From contig NZ_JBNCNS010000001.1 of assembly GCF_049847105.1 (NCBI RefSeq), forward strand, positions 682,001 through 746,000: a stretch of DNA of 64,000 nt, given 5' to 3'. Positions 45,466-53,975 of the stretch are shown here, in pieces (the stretch's first letter is position 1; the number at the start of each line of letters is the position of its first letter). A model generated the notes under the pieces. It was given only the letters and a program-made list of their open reading frames with translations. It did not search any database and was not told the origin of the DNA. The position numbers were made by a program, and so were the translations under genes. Source of the stretch: Gordonia sp049847105. Lineage in GTDB: Bacteria; Actinomycetota; Actinomycetes; Mycobacteriales; Mycobacteriaceae.

Positions 45466-47064
45466 ATGCCCAGCACAGCAGCACGCACCGTCGACTACGT
45501 CGTCGTCGGGACCGGTTCCGCCGGTGCCGTCGTCGCGAACCGACTCAGCGCCGATTCTCGTAACGAGGTCCTGGTCCTCGAAGCCGGGACGAAGGACTCC
45601 GACAAGTTCATCCACATCCCCGCAGCGTTCTCGAAACTCTTCGGCAGCGCGTCGGACTGGGACTACTCCACCGAACCGCAGCGGGAACTGGGCGGTCGGC
45701 GGGTCTTCTACCCACGCGGCAAGACGCTCGGCGGGTCATCGTCGATGAACGCCATGATGTGGGTTCGCGGATTCGCCGCCGACTATGACGCCTGGGCCGA
45801 GCACGCCGGCGACGACTGGTCGTTCGACTCCCTCGTCGACTACTTCCGGCGCATCGAGAACGTCTCCGGCGCCACCGAGAGCGACGAAGGCACCACCGGG
45901 CCACTGCGTGTGTCGCAGCAACGCTCGCCCCGATCGCTGACCCGCGCCTTCCTCGATGCGGCCGCCGAGTGTGGACATACCGTCGAGCGAGCGAATCTGC
46001 CGGAGCCGAAGGGCTTCTCGCAAACCATGGTGACCCAGCACAAGGGCGCTCGGTTCTCCACCGCCGATGCGTACCTACGCCCCGCGCTCAAGCGAAAGAA
46101 CCTGAGCCTCATCACCGAAGCCCTCGCCACCAAAGTGTTGTTCGAGGGCACCCGCGCGGTCGGTGTCGAGTACACCCACGCGGGTCGGACCCAGACCGTG
46201 CACGCGCGACGCGAGGTCGTGCTGTGCGGCGGCGCCGTCAACACGCCGCAGCTGCTCATGCTCTCGGGTGTGGGCGACAGCGACGATCTCGCCGGGCACG
46301 GCATCCGCACCGTCGCGCACAACCGCGGAGTCGGCCGCAACCTGCTCGATCACCTGCTGGCGCCGATCGGCTGGGACGTCGACTCGGGCACGCTGCGCGA
46401 CGCCGAGAGCCCCCGCCAGCTGGCCGAGTACCTGCTCCGTCGCCGCGGCATGCTCACCTCGAACGTCGGCGAGGCATACGGCTTCATCCGCAGCCGAAAC
46501 GATCTGCGCCTGCCGGACCTCGAGCTGATCTTCGCGCCGGTCGCCTTCTACAACGAGGGCCTCGGCGAGGCGTATCCGCACCACGCCGTCGCGATGGGTC
46601 CAGTCCTGGTCCAGCCGAAGAGCACCGGAACGATCACCCTGCGCTCGGCGGACCCGAGCGCCAAGGCGCTGATCGACCCGCGCTATCTCAGCGACTCCGA
46701 CGGGGTCGATCGCGCGGCGATGATGCAAGGGCTGCGGGCCACCGTCGAGATCGCACAGGCGCCGTCGCTGCGCGGGCGTCTCGGCGTGGTGTCGCAGCCG
46801 CGAACCGACGTCCGTGTGCCCGGTGACGACATCCTCACCGAGGTGCTGAATCGCCACTCGCACACGCTGTATCACCCGGTCGGCACCTGCCGCATGGGCA
46901 GCGACGCCGACAGCGTCGTGTCACCCACACTCGCAGTGCGCGGTGTCTCGGGCCTGCGCGTCGCCGACGCCTCGGTGATGCCGACGATCGTGCGCGGGCA
47001 CACGCATGCCCCGGCCGTGATCATCGGCGAGAAGGCGGCGGATCTGATCCTCGCGGACAGCTGA
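45466..47064 (+). CDS. GMC-family alcohol dehydrogenase (choline dehydrogenase-like)
   Basis: A 532-residue FAD enzyme. The N-terminal FAD motif is VVVGTGSAGAVVANRLSADSRNEVLVLEAGT, the GMC signature 1 is KTLGGSSSMNAMMWVRG, and the C-terminal region HTLYHPVGTCRMG contains the catalytic histidine. It oxidises a primary alcohol to the aldehyde; relatives include choline, polyethylene glycol and alkanol (AlkJ) dehydrogenases. Together with the aldehyde dehydrogenase and the acyl-CoA ligase it forms a complete alcohol oxidation route. The intergenic gap holds short direct repeats of GCGGCTGAA. Confidence 0.92.
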   Translation: MPSTAARTVDYVVVGTGSAGAVVANRLSADSRNEVLVLEAGTKDSDKFIHIPAAFSKLFGSASDWDYSTEPQRELGGRRVFYPRGKTLGGSSSMNAMMWVRGFAADYDAWAEHAGDDWSFDSLVDYFRRIENVSGATESDEGTTGPLRVSQQRSPRSLTRAFLDAAAECGHTVERANLPEPKGFSQTMVTQHKGARFSTADAYLRPALKRKNLSLITEALATKVLFEGTRAVGVEYTHAGRTQTVHARREVVLCGGAVNTPQLLMLSGVGDSDDLAGHGIRTVAHNRGVGRNLLDHLLAPIGWDVDSGTLRDAESPRQLAEYLLRRRGMLTSNVGEAYGFIRSRNDLRLPDLELIFAPVAFYNEGLGEAYPHHAVAMGPVLVQPKSTGTITLRSADPSAKALIDPRYLSDSDGVDRAAMMQGLRATVEIAQAPSLRGRLGVVSQPRTDVRVPGDDILTEVLNRHSHTLYHPVGTCRMGSDADSVVSPTLAVRGVSGLRVADASVMPTIVRGHTHAPAVIIGEKAADLILADS

Positions 47065-47180
47065 TCAGGAGGCGTCTGTCACGGCGCAGAACATCCATCG
47101 GCTTCCGACGACCCGGTACTCATCCGCCGGGTCGCCGGAGCCGAGTTCGTTGTCGTCTGACCGACGTCCATACACCAGAA

Positions 47181-47202
47181 AACCCCCGACTCAGCGGGGG
47201 TT
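47181..47202. terminator. Terminator next to the tRNA-Phe fragment
   Basis: AACCCCCG-acTCAG-CGGGGGTT is a perfect 8-bp stem. On the reverse strand it follows the 3' end of the tRNA fragment and is followed by TTCTGG. It is the normal tRNA terminator left in place on the chromosomal side. Confidence 0.75.
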
Positions 47203-47205
47203 GTG

Positions 47206-47255
47206 TGGTGGCCAGAGTCGGGATCGAACCGACGACCTTCCGCTTTTCAGGCGGT
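47206..47255 (-). other. 3' half of a tRNA-Phe gene, attachment site
   Basis: On the reverse strand, bases form a tRNA anticodon loop CTGAAAA (anticodon GAA), a 5-bp T stem (GTCGG/CCGAC) with TTCGATC loop, the acceptor 3' strand TCTGGCC and the tail ACCA. The 5' acceptor strand (GGCCAGA) and a D arm are missing: likeness stops at the anticodon stem. This is the displaced end left by a site-specific integration into tRNA-Phe. The intact gene should lie at the far end of the element, to the right of the window. Confidence 0.85.
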
Positions 47256-47380
47256 TGAGTACGTGCACCATAACTATTTTCGCAGGTCAGATAGGACCAG
47301 CAGGACCGGCTAGCCCGGGTATTTCCGAGGTCTTGGCCCACCAGTGGCCCACCTGGATCCGTTGTAGCTCCCGATAAAAG

Positions 47381-47411
47381 AACCCCCGCACCAGTTGGAG
47401 CTGGCCGGGGG
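47381..47411 (-). terminator. Hairpin terminator on reverse strand
   Basis: CCCCCG-CACCAG and CTGG-CCGGGGG form a long stem; on the reverse strand it is followed by TTCTTTTATC. It ends just upstream of the Rep gene and would stop leftward transcription. Confidence 0.65.
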
Positions 47412-47424
47412 TACGGGAGCCGAA

Positions 47425-49416
47425 ATGCCGTCGATTCCGACTACGAGTCTATCCAACGATGCCCGCGCAGGACAGGGTCCGATCAGTGGCAACCGATCCC
47501 CGCAGGGGTCGGGCGGCAGCGAAGGGCACGGCGCAAACCGCGCGAAATGTGAGTCGCGCTGTGACGGGAGCCTGAAGGCCGGAGCCGAAGCGAGAGCGGG
47601 AACCGGAGGCCGAAGCGAGAGCGGGAGCGCCGCAGGGAGGGACCGGACGGAGTCCGCATGCCCGACCGGAGGCGCGGAAGCGGAAGCGCAGGCCGCAGGT
47701 GGGAGCGGGAGCGCAGGCGGAGGCCGCAAGGCGGGCTCCGCCACCGCGTCTGCGCAGGGCTTGTTATATGTCCCAAAACTGGCCGCTGAAGTACCCGACA
47801 CAGTTGAAGGGGCGTTCGACCTCGGATTCCGGTTCCCCACCGCGGTGGATGTGGTTGATGCCGGGATATCGGCTGAGTTTCTACTTCGCGGCGACACACC
47901 ACCGGAGAGTCGGAATGCACGCGTCGGGTCGGGACCGATTGGTTACGACCGAAAACTTGGCGCAGCGGCAACGATTCTCGGTGCTGCTCGGGCCATTCCA
48001 GGCCCGCTTCGGAGCGTAGCGCGGTCGGTGTTCGCGTCGGATGTGTCGGCGGTGGGTTCGGGTCGTTCCAAGGAGGGACTGACCTTCGCTCTGCGGGTCG
48101 CGCCGGGTGCAGTGTCACTATCTGCGGTGAATCCTGACCGTGACGCGAAGACCGTCGAGCGCGGGGTCCAACAGCATCTGAAAGCCTCAGAGTCGACATC
48201 TCAGGTGGCGCTCTGGGTGTCGCAGTTCGGCAGGGCACGCCTCGACCACGTGGTAGAAGGTCTTCGGCGGAGCGACTTTCCACCTCTGGCTGCGCCGTCG
48301 TCGTCCTCGGGCCCGGTGTGTGGTGAATGGTGGTTGATGCTGACCGACGAGCAGCGGCGGGCGCTCCTTGCCGCGGCAGCGTCGGCTGTCGGGGCAGTCC
48401 ATCTGGCGGATCGCGCGGAGACGACGCGCGAAGTCACGGAATGGTCGCGAAAGTCGCGGGCGCACATGGTGAAGGCTCTGGCTGAGATCGACTACTCGCC
48501 GATCCTGGATGCTGGCGGCGTTCCGGCGATGGTCACTCTGACGTATCCGCGGTGCTGGCTGTCGGTGGCACCGGCCGGGAGCACTGTGAAGGCACATCTG
48601 GCGGCGTTCCGACGCCGATACGAGCGTCGGTACGGACCCCTTGCAGCACTGTGGAAGTTGGAGTTTCAGGCGAGGTCACGAGGATCTCGGTGCTACTGCC
48701 CCGAGTGCTGTGGTGGGGAGTCCCCACTCGGCACACGCGACGATGGTCGGGCGCCCCATGTCCACCTGTGGCTCGTACCTCCTCGTACGCGTCTCGAACG
48801 CAAGCGCGGCCACGTTCCGCGGGTGGTTGCCGAGCCCGTGCATCGATTCCGAGAGTGGCTGTCGGAGACGTGGGCCGACATCGTCGATCATCCTGATCCG
48901 GTGGAGAGAATGAAGCATGAGCGGGCGGGAACGGCCGTCGATGTGAAGGAGGGGCTTCGTGCGTCTGACCCCAAACGTTTGGCCGTCTACTTTTCGAAAC
49001 ATGGTGCGGCAAAAGGTTCCTCAGCGAAGGAGTACCAGCACCTGGTGCCTGAAGCGTGGCGGATGCCCGCTACAGGTCCTGGTCGATTCTGGGGTTATTG
49101 GAGGCTGGAACGGACAGCAGTGTCGGTGACCCTGGACGTTGACGACTTCATCCGGGCCCGTCGCATCATCCGTCGTTGGTCACGAACAACAGCGGTGTAC
49201 CACCCCGGTTTGCGGTTTCCAGTCGCGGTCCATACCCAGAGCCGGCGACGCAGACTCTGCGCTCAGGGAGCGCTTGTCGGTGGATTCGCCGCAGTCAATG
49301 ACGGACCGGCGTTCTGCCGACAGGTGGTGAGTGCTCTCGTTCGAGAACGTGACGGGTGTGGCGGGAGACCGATAAGCATGTCGACGGAGATTGCGCGCCG
49401 ACGTGGCGGGAACTGA
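47425..49416 (+). CDS. Rolling-circle replication initiator (HUH endonuclease)
   Basis: A 663-residue protein. The C-terminal 300 residues carry the Rep motifs: AMVTLTYPR (motif 1), the metal-binding HUH motif HVHLWLV, and the tyrosine motif YFSKH (Y-x-x-K) that would form the DNA-tyrosine link. A CX2C-like pair (CYCPECCGG) sits between motifs 1 and 2. It resembles Rep proteins of actinobacterial integrative elements and plasmids. Residues ~50-110 are low complexity (Gly/Glu/Ala/Ser) and come from GC-rich repeats. ATG at 47425 with GGGAG is chosen; a start further in (about 47842) is possible. Confidence 0.7.
   Translation: MPSIPTTSLSNDARAGQGPISGNRSPQGSGGSEGHGANRAKCESRCDGSLKAGAEARAGTGGRSESGSAAGRDRTESACPTGGAEAEAQAAGGSGSAGGGRKAGSATASAQGLLYVPKLAAEVPDTVEGAFDLGFRFPTAVDVVDAGISAEFLLRGDTPPESRNARVGSGPIGYDRKLGAAATILGAARAIPGPLRSVARSVFASDVSAVGSGRSKEGLTFALRVAPGAVSLSAVNPDRDAKTVERGVQQHLKASESTSQVALWVSQFGRARLDHVVEGLRRSDFPPLAAPSSSSGPVCGEWWLMLTDEQRRALLAAAASAVGAVHLADRAETTREVTEWSRKSRAHMVKALAEIDYSPILDAGGVPAMVTLTYPRCWLSVAPAGSTVKAHLAAFRRRYERRYGPLAALWKLEFQARSRGSRCYCPECCGGESPLGTRDDGRAPHVHLWLVPPRTRLERKRGHVPRVVAEPVHRFREWLSETWADIVDHPDPVERMKHERAGTAVDVKEGLRASDPKRLAVYFSKHGAAKGSSAKEYQHLVPEAWRMPATGPGRFWGYWRLERTAVSVTLDVDDFIRARRIIRRWSRTTAVYHPGLRFPVAVHTQSRRRRLCAQGALVGGFAAVNDGPAFCRQVVSALVRERDGCGGRPISMSTEIARRRGGN
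47575..47762. repeat. GC-rich short repeats inside the Rep gene
   Basis: Imperfect repeats of GAAGCGAGAGCGGGA and GGCGGAGGCCGCA-like units pack this 190-base stretch. Such iterons could form part of a replication origin or arise by slippage; the encoded segment is low complexity. Confidence 0.5.
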
Positions 49417-49428
49417 CGGAACCGGCGT

Positions 49429-49839
49429 TCAGGCTTGCCACTGCGACATCGTGGTGCGGGCGCTGTTGAGCACCGGTTCGACCGATCGCCCTTCGGACAG
49501 CCAGTCGACGGCGGTCATCTCGTCGAGATCAGGATTGGCCGAGCACATCCACAATGCCGCCGACCATCTCAGATCATCCGCCCTGCCTTCATCGATCAGA
49601 ACACGCCATACATCGGCGGTCGCCGCCACGACGCCTCCGAACCGATCGAACTGCCATGCAGGGAGGACCCAGGTCCTATCGGGGTCCGCCAGCTGACAGG
49701 CGATGAGACTCCCGTTCTCGATCATGGCGCCCACCTCGTTGTACGTCACTTCCAGCACACTCGCGGCTCCCTGCTCGTCGTAGAAGGGACCCACAACCTG
49801 GACGTATGGATGCAGGTTGCCGCTACCGTCGCCTGACAT
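49429..49839 (-). CDS. MbcA/ParS/Xre-type antitoxin-like protein
   Basis: A 136-residue protein. The central segment (ASVLEVTYNEVGAMIENGSLIACQL) looks like an excisionase-type DNA-binding helix pair, and the C-terminal ~45 residues (WSAALWMCSANPDLDEMTAVDWLSEGRSVEPVL) match the toxin-binding region of MbcA/ParS/Xre antitoxins. The usual RES-domain toxin gene is not present beside it. AGGAGG lies about 10 bases before the ATG at 49839. It converges on the Rep gene, 12 bases apart. Confidence 0.65.
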   Translation of the reverse strand: MSGDGSGNLHPYVQVVGPFYDEQGAASVLEVTYNEVGAMIENGSLIACQLADPDRTWVLPAWQFDRFGGVVAATADVWRVLIDEGRADDLRWSAALWMCSANPDLDEMTAVDWLSEGRSVEPVLNSARTTMSQWQA

Positions 49840-49932
49840 CTGAGTGCGACCTCCTCTCACCTGGCGTTCGATTCGTCTCCGGCGTGAAACCACTTCAGGT
49901 TAGGTCAAATTTTGTCACTCGTTTAGGACTCG

Positions 49933-50095
49933 GCATGCAGCGCTGCTGTGACCTGGGGGCCGACATCGTCGTGCATTCGGCCACCAAGACCGCCGACGGA
50001 AGGGCCGCGTCATGGGGGGCGCCATCCTCACCGCCACCAACGCATTGATGGGGCCGACACGATCCAGCCACTGATCAAACACACCGGCTCATAGA
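49933..50095 (+). pseudogene. Remnant of a Cys/Met-metabolism PLP enzyme (MetZ/MetB-like)
   Basis: A frameshifted fragment. One frame reads LGADIVVHSATKTADG, the core of the PLP-binding site with its lysine, from about 49950. The next frame reads GRVMGGAILTATN, and a third reads DTIQPLIKHTG; together they match the middle of sulfhydrylases such as MetZ in order. Two frameshifts and missing ends show it is decayed. It ends at the junction with the truncated immunity pseudogene. Confidence 0.75.
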
Positions 50096-50530
50096 AGCCG
50101 AGGCACCGAAGCGCCAGCGTAAGTCGCAGGAGTCAGGGGTTCAACTTGCTGGCTAGTAGGCCACGAGCCAACCAGGTCGGGCCCAAGTTGCGTTTCGACG
50201 GCCGGCAACGTGAGTGCCGTTTCGAACTTGTCGATGGTGGGCCCCAACGGCTCGGTGACCATGTCGAACGGGTCAAGCGCCACAATCATTCCGGGTCGAC
50301 CACGTCTGGCGCAGCTTCCCTCGGCGTCAAACAGGCACTGATCGCGAATTGTTTTGCACGCCAACCAAGCGCGAATACAGCTGCGCGAACGCCACGGCCG
50401 CCGAACGCACTATCGACAAACCGCTGTGCGATCGGGCCAGACTCCTTATCGATAAATCGAAACAGACCAGAGTTTCCCGAGGCGCAGCACAGTCCCCGGT
50501 CGGCGAAAAACGAGCCGACCAGACTACAGT
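50095..50530 (-). pseudogene. Degraded second copy of the Tdi1-type immunity gene
   Basis: This stretch is about 85 percent identical by eye to the immunity gene at 53976-54584 (for example the shared AALTLPAV, PGMIVALDPFDMVTEP and SGPIAQRFVDSAFGGRGVRA segments). A frameshift near 50330 and a one-base insertion near 50102 break the frame, and the C-terminal part (after GASVP) is lost at the junction with the met fragment. No start with a ribosome site is seen. It is a remnant of an older immunity gene. Confidence 0.8.
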
Positions 50531-50603
50531 TCTGTTCACAACCGTTCTCGCTGACTACTCCGCGACTTACAATCGCCCAACTGCCCACCAGAAAGGTGCA
50601 CCT

Positions 50604-50996
50604 ATGCGGAAACCGGTCGCCACTCTGTCCGCCGGCGCGTTTATCTTTGCCACAGCAGTCGCCTGCAGCAATTCGACGCCCGATAACTGCATCGACGTCC
50701 CCGAGGCCACGGTCACCGACATCGCTCACGGTGGTGAACCAGCGCCGTTGACGGTCACCGGTTCAGGAGCAGTGCAATCGCCCGACTCCGACCTCTACTA
50801 CGTAGCGCTCAACGTCACCACGTCGACCGGAGAACAAACCGGCGTATGGCTTGTCAACACCTTGGACGACACATCCAAGACCATCGTCTCGGCCGACGCA
50901 ATGGCCGCCGCCCTAACCCACTGGCCGCAATACAAAGGACAGAACTTCAGCGGCACACCAGCACACCAAGACGCGATCGACTGCGCAAATCAGTAA
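50604..50996 (+). CDS. Small lipoprotein of unknown function
   Basis: A 130-residue lipoprotein. Residues 1-20 are a signal peptide and the lipobox is ATAVAC with the lipidated Cys21. The mature part is beta-rich with another Cys near the end (AIDCANQ) and a Cys in DNCIDVP, which could pair. No family is recognised. AAAGGTG precedes the ATG by about five bases. Confidence 0.75.
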   Translation: MRKPVATLSAGAFIFATAVACSNSTPDNCIDVPEATVTDIAHGGEPAPLTVTGSGAVQSPDSDLYYVALNVTTSTGEQTGVWLVNTLDDTSKTIVSADAMAAALTHWPQYKGQNFSGTPAHQDAIDCANQ

Positions 50997-51252
50997 CCTC
51001 GAATAATCGCCCGTCCTGCAAGTGTCCGAGTCGTTCGCCTGGCGCCGACGAGTTGGGTGAAGCGGTCGAGTGAGTCGGGTGTCCGCTTTTGGAGCAGACC
51101 ATGGCCCCGTGACCCGGGACCTGCCTCAGACCCCGCGGGTTCTACGGCAAAAGCCGGACGGAAACGCCAACGCAGTGAGAGACTTTCTGCGGAGCATCTA
51201 TCAGCCAAGATGCACAGCGAGCCGACACCAACTTGAGAGGCTGATCTCGCTA

Positions 51253-51846
51253 ATGGCACACACATATCGCCGACTATGGCCAACGGCGCTCGCCCTCGCT
51301 ACCGCCGCATTGCTTTTCGCAGGGTGCGATTCGGATAGTAGCGACTCGGCGGATGCCACCGCTTCCAAGCAATCAACTGCTCCGACGTCAGCGGCTCCCC
51401 AGGTCGTCACCGTCGGAACACCATTCCACCTTAGTGGAAACTCCTACTCCAACGGCCCGCCGGCGGCTGCAACACTGACAATCGTATCCGTGGACACACA
51501 TCCGAAATGCGAAACCTATCGCGATGGAGACTACGTCGACGCCGAACAGCCCTTCACCGCAATCCAGTTCGACGTTGCGCTAGACCAAGACTCCGCACCG
51601 ATGTCGTTCGGGTCGCCGGACTGGTTCCGCGCGAAGAGCCCTGACGGATATGTCACCGACGACATCACCATCAGCTCAGGGGCGTGCGACGACGCCTACC
51701 CCGAGTTCACCGACAACGACCTCAACCCTGGTGATCGCCACAAAGGCTGGATCATGTTCCAGGACACTAAGCTCAAGCCTGACGACCAGCTCGACATCGT
51801 CTGGCCATACTCGACCGATAGTGCCGCTTTCACCGTTCCTTCCTGA
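51253..51846 (+). CDS. Lipoprotein with DUF4352-like domain
   Basis: A 197-residue lipoprotein. Signal peptide with lipobox LFAGC (Cys25), a Ser/Thr/Ala linker, then an immunoglobulin-like DUF4352-type domain (VGTPFHLSGNSY... FTAIQFDVALDQDSAPMSF... LNPGDRHKGWIMFQ). DUF4352 proteins are often surface proteins of Gram-positive mobile elements; the function is unknown. It lies 256 bases after the previous lipoprotein, and no clear ribosome site is seen. Confidence 0.75.
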   Translation: MAHTYRRLWPTALALATAALLFAGCDSDSSDSADATASKQSTAPTSAAPQVVTVGTPFHLSGNSYSNGPPAAATLTIVSVDTHPKCETYRDGDYVDAEQPFTAIQFDVALDQDSAPMSFGSPDWFRAKSPDGYVTDDITISSGACDDAYPEFTDNDLNPGDRHKGWIMFQDTKLKPDDQLDIVWPYSTDSAAFTVPS

Positions 51847-52320
51847 CCACGATAACCACGACAGCGCCGGCTCATCTGCCGGGACTGCCGAGAAAGTTTG
51901 GCTCAGGAGATCGGGCCCAGTTCGCATGCCTGCTCGAGCACCTGCGGCGATACCTTCACTTTGACGTTGAAAGGCCGGCGAGTGCGGACGACCTTCAACG
52001 GTCACGGCACCGGTATCTGCGGCGTGATCGCGTTGCACTCCGCGAATTGGGCCAACGTCATCCTCCTCGACACGGGGTTTGGTTCGTGTCGTCAGCGGTC
52101 TCGCGGCAGTCAGTACGCATTCACAGGCAGCTTCCAGGATCAAGGCATCTTGGTTGGCCTGAGGTGCCCCGCGCGCTTCGCCCCTCCAGACAAGTTCTTC
52201 GGGCCTTGTTCAGTATTTCCAACTACATGTGTCAACGCATCCACATTTGATCAACGCTAAACGTGCCTCTCGTATGGGCAATCGACGTACAATTGCGATG
52301 ACGTGAAAGGTGTTGCTGCC
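51847..52320. other. Intergenic stretch without a supported gene
   Basis: No open frame here has a good start, ribosome site and coding-like composition together. One plus-strand frame of 120 codons (about 51898-52260) begins with TTG and resembles nothing I know. It may be decayed DNA inside the element. Confidence 0.5.
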
Positions 52321-53130
52321 ATGGGAATTGTTCGCCACACGAGCACACGAGTCCTTGCCACGTTCGACGTCACTTGCGACGCAGTGGTCACGGGCATGAC
52401 CGCTGCGGGCATGGTCATTACCGTCCCGGGTAATCCGGTGACCGGGGAGGCAAAACGATCTCTCCGAAGGAATCGGTGGGCGTCGACAGTTACGGCAGGG
52501 GTGCGGCCAGAATCGGATTCCACATCGTTGGTGGACTGGGCGATCGATATGGCTGGTGACAAGCACTACGAGGTGCTCACCGAGATCCTGGCCACGATGC
52601 CGCAAATTGATGATCTCGGCGTCGCCGATGCGCTGGACCGACTCGGGAAAATGGGGCGGTTCTTTGGGTTCCGAGAGGCCTCAGCACTGACACAGTTCCT
52701 GCACGTTGAAGAGCGAGCTGTCGAGCTGACCCAAGGCGTCTACGACGGCAGGCAGGGGATGTTGGTATTGACAACCGAGCGGTTATTCTTCTTCGACAAG
52801 TCGGCGCTGTCAGCAAGAACCGAGGAATTCGACCTTGCGGCGATCGGTTCGCTAGGCTTCTCCCAGAAACTTGGCGGAGAGGTAATCGAAATATCGATTT
52901 CAGGTCGCTCAGCCAAGATCAAGCAGGTTGCGCACGGGCGAGCCGAGACTTTTGTGCAGGCGTTCCGCCGAGTACGTGCCGATCGGGGTCGGCCCAGGGC
53001 ACCGCTGCTGCCACCCGCGGCGCCGGATATGGCTGAGCAGATCAAGAAGCTCGCAGAGTTACGGGATGCCGGAGTGCTGACCGAGGACGAGTTCTCAGCG
53101 AAGAAGGCCGACTTGCTCTCGCGAATGTGA
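52321..53130 (+). CDS. PH-like and SHOCT domain protein
   Basis: A 269-residue cytoplasmic protein. Residues ~135-220 form a bacterial PH-like domain (GMLVLTTERLFFFDKSALSARTEEFDLAAIGSLGFSQKLGGEVIEISISG), and the end is a SHOCT module (AEQIKKLAELRDAGVLTEDEFSAKKADLL). Such proteins occur next to mobile or phage DNA; the role is unknown. Start ATG at 52321; a GTG six codons upstream is possible. AAAGGTG lies upstream. Confidence 0.8.
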   Translation: MGIVRHTSTRVLATFDVTCDAVVTGMTAAGMVITVPGNPVTGEAKRSLRRNRWASTVTAGVRPESDSTSLVDWAIDMAGDKHYEVLTEILATMPQIDDLGVADALDRLGKMGRFFGFREASALTQFLHVEERAVELTQGVYDGRQGMLVLTTERLFFFDKSALSARTEEFDLAAIGSLGFSQKLGGEVIEISISGRSAKIKQVAHGRAETFVQAFRRVRADRGRPRAPLLPPAAPDMAEQIKKLAELRDAGVLTEDEFSAKKADLLSRM

Positions 53131-53329
53131 GAAGTGCGGGAGCGTCCTGGCATGCCTAGACTAGCTCGTCTCACGTCCACTGACCGTAATGCGGCGGAAA
53201 TACCAGTGCCATTGAGTCTTCGTCCGCGCCAACGATCGCCCTTGGCTTACGTCCTCATCGTCCGGAGGCTGGCTAGTTCGGCGCGAGGTTCGTAGGGAGC
53301 CCCAGTACATCGAGCAGGTCCATCTTCAA

Positions 53330-53971
53330 TTAAGCCGCCGTAACGAATGCCGACGCGCTAGCCACAGCCTGAGCCAGCTCGGCGTCTATTCGCTCGCGTG
53401 TCCACTCAGATGATATGCCGTACGCCCACATGATATTCCATTCACGAACTGCACCCAGCAAGTGCTGAAGCGCCGGGATGGTCGTTGTCGGCCGGGGGTA
53501 ATCGGCACTCCTGCCGAGGACACCGCCGTTGGCTCGATTCACGATCGCGGGAAGGCCGGAAGCGAAGGGTTCCGCCAGCCGCTCTCCATTTTCTGGAAAC
53601 GAGAGCATCTGCAAGGGATACCCGGCCTTCTCAGCGTCTCCGGCCCTGGCCAAGATGCGGTATGCGGTCGCATAGGTCGCACGGACGTAGTCCCACTGAA
53701 AGTAGTCGCCGGTGAAGGGAATTCGGTCGCAAATGGCGAACAGGCCATCGATATCGAGGGGTTCAGCTGAGGCGGCCACGAGGAGAACTGGCTCAAACAG
53801 CGTCCTGGTTCCGGTCTCGCCTGCGAGATTCGCCTTGTCGATAGCCCGCTGGGCGAACTTCCTTCCCTTGTCCGTCAATACAGAGTCATGCCTGCTGAGC
53901 CACTCACCAACCTGTGGTGCTAGTTCGGCGGTGAGTTGCTTCCACTGTTTGGGCGTCAGTTTCGTAGGCAT
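53330..53971 (-). CDS. Protein of unknown function downstream of immunity gene
   Basis: A 213-residue soluble protein (MPTKLTPKQWKQLTAELAPQVGEWL...). It appears all-alpha with no recognised motif. It starts 4 bases after the immunity gene stop and is the last gene of the toxin operon, so it may be a second immunity protein or an accessory. Alternatives cannot be excluded. Confidence 0.7.
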   Translation of the reverse strand: MPTKLTPKQWKQLTAELAPQVGEWLSRHDSVLTDKGRKFAQRAIDKANLAGETGTRTLFEPVLLVAASAEPLDIDGLFAICDRIPFTGDYFQWDYVRATYATAYRILARAGDAEKAGYPLQMLSFPENGERLAEPFASGLPAIVNRANGGVLGRSADYPRPTTTIPALQHLLGAVREWNIMWAYGISSEWTRERIDAELAQAVASASAFVTAA

Positions 53972-53975
53972 CGAA

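Noticed and set aside
47206..47290. Complete tRNA gene at 47.2 kb
   Set aside because: The 5' acceptor strand and a D arm are missing; pairing stops after the anticodon stem.
51898..52260. A 120-codon plus-strand frame
   Set aside because: TTG start without a ribosome site, many cysteines and no family; composition does not support a gene.
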